Source: Entomohabitans teleogrylli
GTDB taxonomy: Bacteria > Pseudomonadota > Gammaproteobacteria > Enterobacterales > Enterobacteriaceae
Reading direction: 5' to 3'
NCBI RefSeq assembly: GCF_001484765.1
Contig: NZ_KQ947377.1
Coordinates: forward strand, 436,437 to 500,436
Length of the DNA stretch: 64,000 nucleotides
Part shown: one piece after another, positions 32,707 to 42,616 of the stretch
Numbering within the stretch: the stretch's first letter is position 1
Layout of the letters: every line of letters starts with the position of its first letter
Translations under genes and position numbers: made by a program
The notes under the pieces: generated by a model
What the model was told of the DNA's origin: nothing
The model's database searches: none
What the model saw: only the letters and a program-made list of their open reading frames with translations

Positions 32707-33066
32707 GTGGTTAAGCTCGCATTTCCCAGGGAGTTACGTTTGTTAACTCCCGCTCATTTCACTTTCGTTTTCCAGCAGCCAGTTCGCGCCGGCACGCCGC
32801 AAATCACCATCCTCGGCCGCCAGAATTCGCTGGGGCATCCCCGTATCGGTCTTACCGTCGCTAAAAAAAACGTCAAACGCGCCCATGAACGCAATCGGAT
32901 TAAACGTCTGACGCGTGAAAGCTTTCGTTTGCGCCAGCACGAACTCCCGCCTATGGATTTTGTGGTGGTAGTGAAAAAAGGGGTTGCGGAACTCGATAAC
33001 CAGGCGCTGTCGCAGGCGTTGGAAAAATTATGGCGCCGCCACTGTCGCCTGTCTCGCGAGTCCTGA
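32707..33066 (+). CDS. rnpA: Ribonuclease P protein component
   Basis: This 119-aa basic protein binds the RNase P RNA and helps it cleave tRNA 5' leaders. The start is GTG ([15 protein letters not shown]), the same as in E. coli. The RNR signature [14 protein letters not shown] lies at about residues 61-74. The 3' end overlaps yidD by 37 bp, in a different reading frame. Confidence 0.98.
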   Translation: MVKLAFPRELRLLTPAHFTFVFQQPVRAGTPQITILGRQNSLGHPRIGLTVAKKNVKRAHERNRIKRLTRESFRLRQHELPPMDFVVVVKKGVAELDNQALSQALEKLWRRHCRLSRES

Positions 33067-33287
33067 TAGCCCTTATTCGGGTCTATCAACGCCTGATAAG
33101 TCCGCTTCTTGGGCCGCACTGCCGTTTCAACCCCACCTGCTCACACTATGGAATTGAGGCATTGCGCAGGTTTGGAGTGATAAAAGGCAGTTGGTTGACA
33201 GTGAAACGCGTATTAAAATGCCACCCTTTGAACCCTGGTGGAGACGACCCCGTCCCGCCCGGACCCATTGATACCAGAGAACACTAA
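33030..33287 (+). CDS. yidD: Membrane protein insertion efficiency factor YidD
   Basis: This 85-aa UPF0161 protein is the same length as E. coli YidD. It has the conserved [23 protein letters not shown] block with cysteines near residues 31 and 36 and CHPLNPGG near 65. It is a small membrane-associated factor that assists YidC-dependent insertion. It overlaps rnpA by 37 bp and is followed 2 bp later by yidC, so all three are translationally linked. Confidence 0.97.
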   Translation: MAPPLSPVSRVLIALIRVYQRLISPLLGPHCRFNPTCSHYGIEALRRFGVIKGSWLTVKRVLKCHPLNPGGDDPVPPGPIDTREH

Positions 33288-33289
33288 CG

Positions 33290-34933
33290 ATGGATTCGCA
33301 ACGCAATCTCCTTATCATCGCTCTGCTGTTCGTGTCTTTCATGATCTGGCAGGCCTGGGAGCAGGATAAAAATCCGCAACCTCAGACTCAGCAGACCACG
33401 CAGACTACGACCAGCCAGGCTAGCGCCGCAGACCAGGGCGTACCGGCCAGTGGCCAGGGGAAACTGATTACGGTAAAAACTGACGTCCTTGAGCTCTCCA
33501 TCAATACCCGCGGTGGCGATATTGAGCAGGCGCAGTTGCTGGCTTACCCGAAAGATCTCGGTTCTTCCGAACCTTTCCAGTTACTGGAGACGCTTCCCGG
33601 ATTCATCTATCAGGCTCAAAGCGGTCTGACCGGTCGCGACGGCCCGGACAACCCGGCTAACGGCCCGCGTCCGCTGTATAACGTCGATAAAGATGCGTTC
33701 GTGCTGGAAGAGGGCCAGAACGAGCTGGCGATTCCGATGACCTGGACCGATTCCGCCGGTAATAGCTTTACCAAAACCTTCGTGCTGAAACGCGGAGAGT
33801 ATGCGGTTAAGGTTGATTACAGCGTGAAGAACGCCGGTGAAAAACCGCTGGAGATTGCGCCGTTCGGTCAGCTTAAGCAAACCGTTAATCTGCCGTCCCA
33901 CCGCGATACCGGCAGCAGCAACTTCGCGCTGCATACCTTCCGCGGCGCGGCATATTCCACCCCGGACGCCAAGTACGAAAAACATAAGTTTGAAGACATT
34001 GCCGATAACGACAACCTGAACGTCAACTCTAAAGGCGGTTGGGTGGCAATGCTGCAACAATATTTTGCCACTGCCTGGATCCCTGGCAGCGACACCAGCA
34101 ACAATTTCTATACCAACAGTCTGGGCAATGGCGTGGTCGCTATCGGCTATAAATCAGCGCCGACGCTGATTCAGCCGGGCCAGTCCGGCCAGTTGAATAG
34201 CACGCTGTGGGTAGGTCCGGAAATTCAGGACAAAATGGCCGCCGTGGCGCCGCATCTTGATTTGACTGTTGACTATGGCTGGCTGTGGTTTATTTCTCAG
34301 CCGCTGTTCAAACTGCTGAAATTTATCCACAGCTTCCTCGGCAACTGGGGCTTCTCCATCATCGTCATCACCTTTATCGTGCGTGGTATTATGTACCCGC
34401 TGACGAAAGCGCAGTACACCTCGATGGCCAAGATGCGTATGCTGCAGCCGAAGATTCAGGCCATGCGCGAACGTCTGGGTGATGATAAGCAGCGCATCAG
34501 TCAGGAAATGATGGCCCTGTACAAAGCGGAGAAAGTTAATCCGCTGGGCGGCTGCTTCCCGCTGCTGATCCAGATGCCTATCTTCCTGGCGCTATACTAC
34601 ATGTTGATGGGTTCCGTTGAGCTGCGCCATGCGCCGTTCGCCCTGTGGATCCACGACCTTTCGGCCCAGGACCCGTACTATATCCTGCCGATCCTGATGG
34701 GCGTAACGATGTACTTCATCCAGAAGATGTCGCCGACCACCGTCACCGATCCGATGCAGCAGAAGATCATGACCTATATGCCGGTTATCTTTACGGTCTT
34801 CTTCCTGTGGTTCCCGTCCGGTCTGGTACTGTACTATATCGTCAGCAACCTGGTGACTATCATCCAGCAGCAGCTGATTTACCGTGGTCTGGAGAAACGC
34901 GGTCTGCATAGCCGCGAGAAGAAAAGTTCCTGA
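33290..34933 (+). CDS. yidC: Membrane protein insertase YidC
   Basis: This 547-aa Oxa1-family insertase works with SecYEG or alone. The N-terminal membrane anchor is [17 protein letters not shown], then a large periplasmic domain (about residues 25-340) with a Gln/Thr-rich linker, then the conserved five-helix core from [22 protein letters not shown] to the end. The core contains the hydrophilic-groove arginine in [15 protein letters not shown]. Length compares with 548 aa in E. coli. The terminator at 34976-35001 separates it from mnmE. Confidence 0.99.
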   Translation: MDSQRNLLIIALLFVSFMIWQAWEQDKNPQPQTQQTTQTTTSQASAADQGVPASGQGKLITVKTDVLELSINTRGGDIEQAQLLAYPKDLGSSEPFQLLETLPGFIYQAQSGLTGRDGPDNPANGPRPLYNVDKDAFVLEEGQNELAIPMTWTDSAGNSFTKTFVLKRGEYAVKVDYSVKNAGEKPLEIAPFGQLKQTVNLPSHRDTGSSNFALHTFRGAAYSTPDAKYEKHKFEDIADNDNLNVNSKGGWVAMLQQYFATAWIPGSDTSNNFYTNSLGNGVVAIGYKSAPTLIQPGQSGQLNSTLWVGPEIQDKMAAVAPHLDLTVDYGWLWFISQPLFKLLKFIHSFLGNWGFSIIVITFIVRGIMYPLTKAQYTSMAKMRMLQPKIQAMRERLGDDKQRISQEMMALYKAEKVNPLGGCFPLLIQMPIFLALYYMLMGSVELRHAPFALWIHDLSAQDPYYILPILMGVTMYFIQKMSPTTVTDPMQQKIMTYMPVIFTVFFLWFPSGLVLYYIVSNLVTIIQQQLIYRGLEKRGLHSREKKSS

Positions 34934-34975
34934 TAGCTTTTCATTCTTCAAGCCGCAGTAAGCTTAATGCCAGAG

Positions 34976-35001
34976 AAGGCGGTCATTAGACCGCCTTTTT
35001 T
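34976..35001 (+). terminator. yidC terminator
   Basis: AAGGCGGTC-ATTA-GACCGCCTT followed by a T-run, 42 bp after the yidC stop and 21 bp before mnmE. Confidence 0.88.
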
Positions 35002-35022
35002 ACATTTTCAAAGAGATAAACC

Positions 35023-36387
35023 ATGAGCCATAACGACACCATCGTCGCCCAGGCCACCCCGCCAGGGCGTGGCGGAGTAGGTATTCTGCGTATCTCCGGT
35101 CAGAAAGCGCGGGACGTGGCGCTGGCTGTTCTGGGGAAATTGCCGAAGCCGCGCTATGCCGACTACCTGCCGTTTAACGATACCGACGGTACCGCGCTGG
35201 ATCAGGGCATTGCGCTATGGTTCCCCGGACCTAACTCGTTCACTGGCGAAGACGTGCTGGAATTGCAGGGGCACGGCGGGCCGGTGATCCTCGATCTGCT
35301 GCTCAAACGTATTTTGACTCTCCCGGGTCTGCGCATCGCCCGCCCTGGAGAGTTTTCGGAGCGCGCCTTCCTCAACGATAAGCTCGACCTGGCACAGGCG
35401 GAAGCTATCGCCGACCTGATCGACGCCAGCTCTGAACAGGCGGCCCGTTCGGCGCTAAATTCTCTGCAGGGGGCTTTTTCCAGCCGCGTAAACCAGCTGG
35501 TGGAAGCACTCACTCACCTGCGTATCTATGTGGAAGCGGCTATCGACTTTCCGGATGAAGAGATCGACTTTCTCTCTGACGGTAAAATCGAAGCCCAGCT
35601 CAATGCGGTGATCGCCGATCTCGACGCGGTACGCGCCGAAGCGCGCCAGGGCAGCCTGTTACGCGAAGGGATGAAGGTGGTGATCGCCGGGCGGCCCAAC
35701 GCCGGCAAATCCAGCCTGCTGAACGCGCTGGCCGGGCGTGAAGCTGCCATCGTGACCGACATCGCCGGCACAACCCGCGATGTATTGCGCGAACATATTC
35801 ATATCGACGGGATGCCGCTACATATTATTGATACCGCCGGCCTGCGCGAAGCCAGCGATGAGGTGGAGCGTATCGGCATTGAGCGCGCCTGGCAGGAAAT
35901 TGAACAGGCCGATCGGGTGCTGTTTATGGTGGACAGCACCACCACTGACGCCATCGATGCAGCGCAGATATGGCCTGATTTTCTTGCCCGCCTGCCAGCG
36001 CGACTACCGATTACGGTGGTGCGCAATAAGGCCGATGTCACCGGCGAGGAGCCGGGTATCAGCGAGGTGAATGGTCACTCACTTATTCGCCTCTCCGCCC
36101 GCACCGGCGCCGGCGTGGATACGTTACGTCATCATCTGAAACAGACCATGGGGTTCGATACCAGCATGGAGGGCGGATTTCTGGCGCGCCGCCGTCACCT
36201 GCAGGCGCTGGAGCAGGCGGCTCTCCATCTCGAACAGGGGAAAGACCAGTTGCTGGGCGCCTGGGCTGGCGAACTGCTGGCCGAAGAGTTGCGTCTGGCC
36301 CAGCACAATCTCAGCGAAATAACCGGCGAATTTACCTCCGATGACCTGCTGGGACGTATTTTCTCCAGCTTCTGTATTGGTAAATAG
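35023..36387 (+). CDS. mnmE: tRNA modification GTPase MnmE
   Basis: This 454-aa GTPase works with MnmG to place the cmnm5 group on the wobble uridine of several tRNAs. The N-terminal domain binds folate ([18 protein letters not shown]). The G domain has G1 [13 protein letters not shown]3 DTAG and G4 RNKAD. The C-terminal FCIGK carries the conserved cysteine. It matches E. coli length (454 aa). In E. coli tnaC and tnaA follow; here a LysR gene on the opposite strand follows. Confidence 0.99.
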   Translation: MSHNDTIVAQATPPGRGGVGILRISGQKARDVALAVLGKLPKPRYADYLPFNDTDGTALDQGIALWFPGPNSFTGEDVLELQGHGGPVILDLLLKRILTLPGLRIARPGEFSERAFLNDKLDLAQAEAIADLIDASSEQAARSALNSLQGAFSSRVNQLVEALTHLRIYVEAAIDFPDEEIDFLSDGKIEAQLNAVIADLDAVRAEARQGSLLREGMKVVIAGRPNAGKSSLLNALAGREAAIVTDIAGTTRDVLREHIHIDGMPLHIIDTAGLREASDEVERIGIERAWQEIEQADRVLFMVDSTTTDAIDAAQIWPDFLARLPARLPITVVRNKADVTGEEPGISEVNGHSLIRLSARTGAGVDTLRHHLKQTMGFDTSMEGGFLARRRHLQALEQAALHLEQGKDQLLGAWAGELLAEELRLAQHNLSEITGEFTSDDLLGRIFSSFCIGK

Positions 36388-36423
36388 CCTCTCCCTGGCA
36401 GACAGGTGAGCGTTTACTAACCC

Positions 36424-36446
36424 GCATTAGCTGAAGTGGCTAATGC
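36424..36446. terminator. Hairpin between mnmE and the LysR gene
   Basis: GCATTAGC and GCTAATGC are 8-bp arms around TGAAGTG, located between convergent genes. There is no T-run on either side, so termination is uncertain. Confidence 0.35.
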
Positions 36447-36450
36447 GCGG

Positions 36451-37347
36451 CTAAACATCCTGTAGATAGACCTGCAGTTTTTCAATAAATAACCGGGTAC
36501 GCGCGGGCATTAAACGCCGTCCCGGAAAAACCGCCCAGACCGGTATCTCAGGCATGGTCCATTCCGTGAGTATCTGCCTTAACGTTCCCGCTATCACCTG
36601 ATCCCTGACAAAGTGCCCGGCCAGACAGGCAATCCCAGCACCGGCGATCGCCATCTCCCTCAACACCCCAGGCGCATTCGCTTTTACCCGCATCTGCGGA
36701 GAGCCCTGCCAGCGCGCCTCGCCGCAGCTTAATGTCCATAACGGCGAACTGTTGGCGCGCATTTGTAACGACAATACCTGATGATTCAGCAACTCCTCGG
36801 GCCGTTGCGGTTCACCGCATTTCGCCAACCAGTCGGGCGATACGTACAGCCCCGGATGGAAACTGGCGATACGACGCGCCACCAGCGTGGCGTCGTCAGG
36901 TAGCGTCCCCATACGGATCGCCAGATCATAATTTTCCCCGGTTAAATCAACGCGCCGTTGCGATACGTCGATCTCCAGCATCACCGCCGGATAATTAGCC
37001 ATAAAACGCGCCAGAAATTCGCCCAGCATGTCGCTGGTAAAATCGCCGGGCATTGAGATACGCAGCAAGCCGCAGGGCTGATTTAACACCCGATCGCCGA
37101 GCGCCGCAGCAATATCCAGCTCATTCGCCATACGTTTTGCCTGCAAATAAAACGTATGGCCGAAATCGGTTATCGACAGTTTGCGGGTGGAGCGCCGCAG
37201 CAGAAGCTCGCCGAGCACATTCTCCAGCAGGGAAATACGCCGTGATAGCGTGGATTTAGGTAGCGCCAGTTTTTCCGCCGCGCGCGTAAAACTGCCTTCT
37301 TCAACCACACGAATAAACAGCAGCAGGTCATTAGGATTAAGCGCCAT
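36451..37347 (-). CDS. LysR-family regulator of the adjacent aldehyde dehydrogenase
   Basis: This 298-aa LysR-type regulator has an N-terminal winged helix (residues 4-62: FIRVVEEGSFTRAAEKLALPKSTLSRRISLLENVLGE) and a periplasmic-binding-protein-like effector domain (about 90-295). The SFTRAAEKL..PKSTLSRR pattern places it with the AaeR/PecT-like cluster. It is divergent from the ALDH gene with 101 bp between them, where a perfect 14-bp palindrome sits. That arrangement is typical of a LysR activator controlling its neighbour. The effector is unknown; an aldehyde or its precursor is a guess. Confidence 0.88.
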   Translation of the reverse strand: MALNPNDLLLFIRVVEEGSFTRAAEKLALPKSTLSRRISLLENVLGELLLRRSTRKLSITDFGHTFYLQAKRMANELDIAAALGDRVLNQPCGLLRISMPGDFTSDMLGEFLARFMANYPAVMLEIDVSQRRVDLTGENYDLAIRMGTLPDDATLVARRIASFHPGLYVSPDWLAKCGEPQRPEELLNHQVLSLQMRANSSPLWTLSCGEARWQGSPQMRVKANAPGVLREMAIAGAGIACLAGHFVRDQVIAGTLRQILTEWTMPEIPVWAVFPGRRLMPARTRLFIEKLQVYLQDV

Positions 37348-37353
37348 CGATTA

Positions 37354-37367
37354 TTCCATTAATGGAA
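37354..37367. promoter_or_regulatory. LysR-type operator palindrome
   Basis: TTCCATTAATGGAA is a perfect 14-bp palindrome containing a T-N11-A core, 6 bp upstream of the LysR gene start and 81 bp upstream of the ALDH gene. It is the likely autoregulatory/activation site. Confidence 0.65.
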
Positions 37368-37448
37368 CAGTATTTCCCAACTTAGCGGCTTATTCGCGCC
37401 AGGTAAAGCCGTTATCCTGGCAATACATTCACCACCCAGGGAATCACA

Positions 37449-38918
37449 ATGAGCCATCAACCAACCCCATTTTCCAGCGCCCGCCACTGGGTCAATGGTC
37501 AGTGGCTGGACAGCCTTCAGCACGGAGAAAGCATCAATCCGGCAACCGGCGAAAGAATTGGCGATTATGCCATTGGCGATACGGATACAGCCAGCCGGGC
37601 CGTACAGGCGGCACGCCGCGCATTTATCAGCAGCGACTGGAAATATAATCGCGAATTACGCGCCCGGGTACTGCACGATCTGGCGGATCGCATTGAACAT
37701 CATGCTGAGCCGCTGGTGCAACTATTGAGCCTAGAGAACGGTAAAGTTTTGCCGGAAGCCCGGTTTGAGGTCTCCCTGTCGGTACCGGCATTACGTTATT
37801 GCGCCGGGTTGATTTTTCAGGATGGCGGACGCGCCGCGCAGTGGGGAGAAGGCCGGTTCTCACTGGTCATCCGCGAGGCGGCAGGGGTTGCCGGTATCAG
37901 CATACCGTGGAACTCGCCGGTGGCGTTACTGAGCCGCTCGCTTGCTCCCGCCCTAGCGGCTGGATGTACCACGGTTATCAAAATGCCCGGACAGACCGCG
38001 CAACTCAACGCGCTACTCGCACAGATTATCAGCGAATCACTGCTGCTGCCCACCGGCGTGGTAAACATCGTTACCGGCGAAAAAGAAGTACTCAGCTATC
38101 TGGTGGAATCACCGGATGTGCCGGTAATCAGCTTTACCGGCAGCACCCGCACCGGACGGGCGATCGCCGCGGCAGGAGCAGCAAAACTGAAGCGATTTGG
38201 CCTTGAGCTGGGCGGAAAAACGCCGCTGATTATTTTTGATGACGCCGACCTGGAGGCGGCGCTGCGCACAACACAAATGGCGCTCACCACCTTCGCCGGT
38301 CAGTTCTGTATGACCGGCAGCCGGCTGCTGGTACAGCGTGGAGTGGCAGAATCCGTGCGCCGGCAATTAATTGCCCGCTTATCGCAACTGAATATCGGCC
38401 CGGCCAGCGATCCCGCCAGTGAAATGGGGCCATTGATTGATAAAGCCAATGTGGCGCGGGTAGACGCTATGGTTGAAGACGCGCTGCGCAACGGCGCAGT
38501 AGCGCTGTTACGCGGCGGCGCAGTGACGGAGGGGCCGCTGGCCAGCGGAGCATTCTATCGCCCGACGCTGCTGGAGGTGACAGACAGCGGGTTACCCATC
38601 GTGCAACAGGAGGTTTTCGGCCCGGTGCTCACCCTACAGGTTTTTGACAGCGAAGAAGAGGCCATCATGCTGGCCAACGCCAGCGAATACGGACTGGCAG
38701 CCAGCGTCTGGTCGTCGGACATCAATCTCCCGCTGCGCGTGGCGACAAAGCTTGAAGCCGGCACCGTCTGGATCAACGACTGGGCGGTACTGCGCGATGA
38801 ATTTGAAGAGGGTGGTTACAAGCAAAGCGGACTGGGGCGTCTGCGTGGACTGGCGCAAATGGATGATTTTCTGGAGTACAAACATATCATTTTACAACCT
38901 GGCGTAACGAGCCAGTGA
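37449..38918 (+). CDS. NAD(P)-dependent aldehyde dehydrogenase
   Basis: This 489-aa ALDH-superfamily enzyme oxidises an aldehyde to an acid. The oxyanion asparagine is in ISIPWNSP (Asn155), the cofactor lysine in TTVIKMP (Lys178), the Rossmann loop in FTGSTRTGRAIA, the general base in LELGGK (Glu254) and the nucleophile in TFAGQFCMTGSR (Cys287). All catalytic residues are present. The cysteine motif GQFCMTGSR is less common than GQxCxAxxR and may indicate a special substrate class. It is divergent from a LysR regulator and 10 bp upstream of a SnoaL-like secreted protein, probably one operon. The substrate cannot be told. Confidence 0.93.
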   Translation: MSHQPTPFSSARHWVNGQWLDSLQHGESINPATGERIGDYAIGDTDTASRAVQAARRAFISSDWKYNRELRARVLHDLADRIEHHAEPLVQLLSLENGKVLPEARFEVSLSVPALRYCAGLIFQDGGRAAQWGEGRFSLVIREAAGVAGISIPWNSPVALLSRSLAPALAAGCTTVIKMPGQTAQLNALLAQIISESLLLPTGVVNIVTGEKEVLSYLVESPDVPVISFTGSTRTGRAIAAAGAAKLKRFGLELGGKTPLIIFDDADLEAALRTTQMALTTFAGQFCMTGSRLLVQRGVAESVRRQLIARLSQLNIGPASDPASEMGPLIDKANVARVDAMVEDALRNGAVALLRGGAVTEGPLASGAFYRPTLLEVTDSGLPIVQQEVFGPVLTLQVFDSEEEAIMLANASEYGLAASVWSSDINLPLRVATKLEAGTVWINDWAVLRDEFEEGGYKQSGLGRLRGLAQMDDFLEYKHIILQPGVTSQ

Positions 38919-38928
38919 GGAGATATTT

Positions 38929-39528
38929 ATGAACACAAACCCGATCAATTTCCGCGCAATCGGTATTGGATTGCTGGGTCTGATGGCTGTCGCGGGGTGG
39001 CAATCCAGCGCGATGGCTGAAACGCCAGAGCAGATGATGGCTACCGCCCAGAAAACCCGTCAGCCGCTGGATGTCGTCAAGGCCTTCCTGAACCATACTT
39101 CGCCGGACAAAGTGGCCGCCGCCGCCGGGCAACTGGTAGCGCCAGACGCGACCTACGTTTCGTTAAACTTTGATAACCCGGAATTGAAGAAAATCGAGCC
39201 ATGGACGGGCACCTCAAAAGGTCCTGAAGCGTTTGTCAGCACCTTCACCCGGGTGGCGAAATACTGGAAAATCGTCGATTTCAGGGTAAGTGAGATGTTC
39301 GCCAGCGGCGACAACGTAGCGGTATTTGGCGACTTTACCTATCGCTCAACGGCAGTGGGTAAGCAGTTCAACTCACCCTTTTCTATCCTTGCCAAAGTCC
39401 GCGACGGTAAGATCGTTTATTTCCAGTTTATGGAAGACACTTACGCCTCCGCCAGTTCATTCCGTACCGGCGGCAGTTGGGAAGTGAAAACCGATCCTGA
39501 CAGCGCGACTTATCGCGTCGGAGAGTGA
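38929..39528 (+). CDS. Exported SnoaL/NTF2-like protein
   Basis: A 199-aa protein with a signal peptide cut after about residue 30 (IGIGLLGLMAVAGWQSSAMA). The mature part begins with a helix (DVVKAFLNHTSPDKVAAAAGQLVAPDATY) and continues with the curved-sheet pattern of the SnoaL-like NTF2 fold (ASGDNVAVFGDFTYRS, FSILAKVRDGKIVYFQFMED). Such folds act as small-molecule isomerases, hydrolases or binding proteins. GAGGAG precedes the ATG, and the 10-bp spacing to the ALDH gene implies cotranscription. A periplasmic partner that handles a reactive carbonyl compound is one possibility; no function is proven. Confidence 0.82.
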   Translation: MNTNPINFRAIGIGLLGLMAVAGWQSSAMAETPEQMMATAQKTRQPLDVVKAFLNHTSPDKVAAAAGQLVAPDATYVSLNFDNPELKKIEPWTGTSKGPEAFVSTFTRVAKYWKIVDFRVSEMFASGDNVAVFGDFTYRSTAVGKQFNSPFSILAKVRDGKIVYFQFMEDTYASASSFRTGGSWEVKTDPDSATYRVGE

Positions 39529-39878
39529 TGCTCCTCCCCGGCCCACCAGACCTGGTGGGCCGGACTCATTGTCCAGCGCATCAGCAGATGCAGCGGATAA
39601 TCGCCATTTTGTTGATATAACCCGCCCTTTTTCCGTAGGTTCAGCAGTTTCCTGTGAAGGCATCGACAGGTAATATATTGTCCGATAAATTGATAACGAT
39701 ACTAAATTGTAAAGCCTGTCGCTTTTTTTCCCCTGATAAAGAATTTCCCCATAACAAACGCGGGAAAATTGGCCAGGACGCAGAGTACGACCTATAGTTT
39801 CTGTAGCATCGGAGAACGCCTCCAGCCATTGCGCTACAGCACGTGACCTCACACACGACCATTATCAAGGAGAGAAAA
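39529..39878. other. Gap between SnoaL-like gene and yieE
   Basis: About 350 bp. It begins with a strong hairpin (GGCCCACCA / TGGTGGGCC at 39540-39561), which could end the ALDH-SnoaL transcript although no T-run follows. The rest is moderately AT-rich and probably holds the yieE-chrR promoter. No remnant of yidZ or mdtL is recognisable, and no other ORF is convincing. Confidence 0.5.
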
Positions 39879-40625
39879 ATGGCGACGCATTTTGCGCGAG
39901 GGATCATCAGTCCCAAACACCTGACATCGACGCGACTATCCAGCGAATGCCATGCCATTGCCCGCGGTCTTCCCGAACACCTGAGCGCACGATTCATTGC
40001 CGCACGCTCGTTGCTGGCTGAACTGCTATTTATGCTTTACGGTATCGGGCGATTGCCCAAAATTATTGAATCTAAAAGCGGGCGTTTGTGTTTTGCCGAT
40101 CCCATGCTGGCGGACTTCTCTCTCTCCTGCGCCGGCAATATTGTCGGCGTGGCGCTAACCCCGGACGGGCGATGTGGCCTGGATATGGCCATCCAGCGCC
40201 CCTCTACCGGTACCCGAACCAGCCGCGAACCTCTTTCCCCACAGCAGTTTACCCGCAACGAAACCATCTGGATTCACAACCAAAAAGACCCGCAGGAAGC
40301 GAGCCTACAACTGGCGACGTTGCGCAGAAGCGTGATGAAATTAACCAACCAGAACAATCTGCACATTGACGATATCCAACTGCTTCCCGGCGCCGGGCGC
40401 CTGCGGGTGGCGGACATACCAGAGGTTGAGGCGCTGTGCGATGCTGAAGATGTTCTGGTCTGGGCGCTGGCAGGCACGCCCTCCGTTGTCCCCGTGACGC
40501 TGTGGGAGTTCGACAACCGCCAGGGCTGGCGAAAACTCCCGGATATTCAGACTCGCTGTCACAGTCCCGATGGGCGTATCATGCGTTTTACCAGCATGCC
40601 GTCTGAAAAGGCGCTGATGATTTAA
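39879..40625 (+). CDS. yieE: YieE, predicted phosphopantetheinyl transferase-family protein
   Basis: This 248-aa protein starts MATHFARGIISPKHLTS after AAGGAGAG; E. coli YieE opens MATHFARGIL. Conserved AcpT/Sfp-type features are the SLSCAGNIVGVALTPDGRCGLDMA block, equivalent to the FNxSH..G.VA......G.D metal site, where the classical His is not obvious. The later E-x3-W-x3-E-like segment reads NETIWIHNQKDPQEASLQLATLRRSVMKLT. It may thus be a divergent carrier-protein modifying enzyme or have lost activity. It is 30 bp upstream of chrR in the same direction, as in E. coli. Confidence 0.9.
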   Translation: MATHFARGIISPKHLTSTRLSSECHAIARGLPEHLSARFIAARSLLAELLFMLYGIGRLPKIIESKSGRLCFADPMLADFSLSCAGNIVGVALTPDGRCGLDMAIQRPSTGTRTSREPLSPQQFTRNETIWIHNQKDPQEASLQLATLRRSVMKLTNQNNLHIDDIQLLPGAGRLRVADIPEVEALCDAEDVLVWALAGTPSVVPVTLWEFDNRQGWRKLPDIQTRCHSPDGRIMRFTSMPSEKALMI

Positions 40626-40655
40626 TACTCATATAACCGCAACCAAGGAGCGACG

Positions 40656-41222
40656 ATGTCCGATACACTGAAAGTGGTTACTTTACTGGGGAGTCTGCGT
40701 AAAGGCTCATATAACGCGATGGTCGCTCGTACGCTGCCAAAGCTGGCACCGGTAAACATGCAAATCGACGCGCTTCCTTCTATTGCGGATATTCCGCTGT
40801 ATGACGCCGACCTTCAACAGGAAGCAGGCTTCCCGGCAACCGTTACCGCGCTGGCGGAACAGATAGCCGCGGCGGATGGCGTTGTGATCGTGACGCCAGA
40901 ATATAACTATTCAGTGCCAGGCGGCCTGAAAAATGCCATCGACTGGCTGTCGCGTCTGCCGGAACAGCCGCTGGCCGGGAAACCGGTACTGATTCAGACC
41001 AGCTCCATGGGGGTGATCGGCGGCGCCCGTTGCCAGTATCACCTGCGCCAGATCCTGGTCTTCCTTGACGCCATGGTGATGAATAAACCGGAGTTTATGG
41101 GCGGCGCCATCCAGAACAAAGTGGACGCCCAGTCCGGCGAAGTGATCGATCAGGGCACACTGGACCATCTGCAGGGCCAGCTCACCGCATTCAGCGAATT
41201 TATCCTGCGCGTTAAAGCCTGA
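40656..41222 (+). CDS. chrR: NADPH-dependent FMN reductase / quinone reductase ChrR
   Basis: This 188-aa flavodoxin-like oxidoreductase (YieF) reduces quinones and, in E. coli, chromate by multi-electron transfer, which limits redox cycling. The FMN phosphate loop is LLGSLRKGSYN (residues about 10-20), and the flavin-binding VTPEYNYSVPGGLKNAIDWLSR block lies at about 78-100. It forms a likely operon with yieE and ends at a bidirectional terminator. Length equals E. coli YieF. Confidence 0.96.
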   Translation: MSDTLKVVTLLGSLRKGSYNAMVARTLPKLAPVNMQIDALPSIADIPLYDADLQQEAGFPATVTALAEQIAAADGVVIVTPEYNYSVPGGLKNAIDWLSRLPEQPLAGKPVLIQTSSMGVIGGARCQYHLRQILVFLDAMVMNKPEFMGGAIQNKVDAQSGEVIDQGTLDHLQGQLTAFSEFILRVKA

Positions 41223-41232
41223 TCGCAACCCT

Positions 41233-41263
41233 AAAAAATGCCAGCCATCAGGCCGGCATTTTT
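41233..41263. terminator. Bidirectional terminator between chrR and adeP
   Basis: AAAAATGCC-A-GCC and GGC-C-GGCATTTTT form a stem with A and T runs on the outer sides, placed between convergent genes. Confidence 0.85.
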
Positions 41264-41278
41264 CCTGCCAGTCGCGCC

Positions 41279-42616
41279 TTAGTGAGCGTCGATAAATACA
41301 ATCTTCAGAATAAACAGCAGCGCCACCACGACCACACACGGGCTCAGTTCCCGGAGACGCCCGGTCCCCAGTTTCATCACGCAGTAAGAGATAAAGCCCA
41401 GCGCAATGCCTTCGGTGATCGAGAAACTGAATGGCATCATTACCGCGGTGATAAACGCCGGTACCGCTTCGGTAAGATCGTGCCAGTCAACCCGCGCCAG
41501 GCTGGAAGTCATCAACACGCCGACATAAATCAGCGCGCCAGCCGCCGCGTAACCGGGAACCATGCCGGCCAGCGGCGAAAGGAAAATCACCAGCAGGAAC
41601 AGAATGCCGACAATCACCGCGGTCAGACCGGTGCGCCCCCCAACCGAAACGCCGGCAGAAGACTCAATATATGCGGTAACCGATGAGGTGCCGATAAAAG
41701 AACCGGCCACTGAAGAGACGCTATCAACATACAGCGCCTGCTTCATCCGCGGAAACTTGCCTTTTTCATCGGTCAGTCCGGCTTTATCGGTGACGCCGAT
41801 CAGCGTACCGGAAGAGTCAAACAGGTTAACCAGCATGAAAGAGAAAATCACCCCCGCCAGACCAATATTCAGTGAGCCCATCAGGTCAACCTGACCGACA
41901 ACCGACATGACGCTCGGCGGCGCGGAGACCACCCCGGTATAGTGCACATCCCCCAACATCCAGCCCAGCAGCGTGGTCACCACTATGGAAACCAGCACCG
42001 CGGCGTGAATATTACGCGAGGCCAGAATAGCAATGATAAAGAACCCGAGAATCCCTAACAGCACGCTGTGGGAGGTCAAATTGCCAATAGTCACCAGGGT
42101 TTCCTGATTCGCGACGATAACGCCAGCGTTTTTCAGTCCCATCATGCCGATAAACAGCCCGATACCGCTGGTGATCCCCACCCGCAGGCTGAGAGGGATA
42201 TTGGCGATCATCCAGTAACGCACCCGCAGAACCGTCAGCAGCAGCAGCCCCACCGCGCCCCAGAAAATAGCGCCCATCCCCACTTGCCAGGACAGGCCCA
42301 TCGCTCCGACGACGACAAAGGCGAAAAAAGCGTTTAACCCCATTGCCGGCGCCAGCGCCACCGGCAGGTTAGCGAAGATCCCCATCAGGATGCTGCCCAG
42401 CGCCGCAATCAGACAGGTGGTGACAAATACCGCCTGAGTATCCATCCCGGCCGCGCCAAGAATCTGGGGATTAACGAAGACGATATAGACCATCGTCAAA
42501 AAAGTAGTAAAACCGGCAATAACCTCAGTACGTGCCGTGGTACCGTGGGCGCGTAGTTTAAACACGCGTTCGAGCAGCCCCTGGCCTGACGGCTGGGCGG
42601 TGTTGTGTTGGCTCAT
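41279..42616 (-). CDS. adeP: Adenine permease AdeP
   Basis: This 445-aa member of the NCS2/AzgA-like family has about 12-14 membrane segments and carries out high-affinity proton-driven adenine uptake. Length equals E. coli AdeP (YieG). Conserved words are APAMGLNAFFAFVVV, SGIGLFIGMMGLKNAG, VNLFDSSGTLIGV and IGTSSVTAYIESSAGVSVGGRTGLTA, the last two being substrate-site motifs. The second of two adjacent ATGs (42616) gives the E. coli N-terminus. It is transcribed alone and divergently from yieH, with 167 bp between. Confidence 0.95.
   Translation of the reverse strand: MSQHNTAQPSGQGLLERVFKLRAHGTTARTEVIAGFTTFLTMVYIVFVNPQILGAAGMDTQAVFVTTCLIAALGSILMGIFANLPVALAPAMGLNAFFAFVVVGAMGLSWQVGMGAIFWGAVGLLLLTVLRVRYWMIANIPLSLRVGITSGIGLFIGMMGLKNAGVIVANQETLVTIGNLTSHSVLLGILGFFIIAILASRNIHAAVLVSIVVTTLLGWMLGDVHYTGVVSAPPSVMSVVGQVDLMGSLNIGLAGVIFSFMLVNLFDSSGTLIGVTDKAGLTDEKGKFPRMKQALYVDSVSSVAGSFIGTSSVTAYIESSAGVSVGGRTGLTAVIVGILFLLVIFLSPLAGMVPGYAAAGALIYVGVLMTSSLARVDWHDLTEAVPAFITAVMMPFSFSITEGIALGFISYCVMKLGTGRLRELSPCVVVVALLFILKIVFIDAH

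Noticed and set aside
36424-36446. tnaC leader or tna remnants next to mnmE
   Set aside because: No Trp-containing leader peptide, boxA or rut-like stretch, and no tnaA fragment is recognisable.
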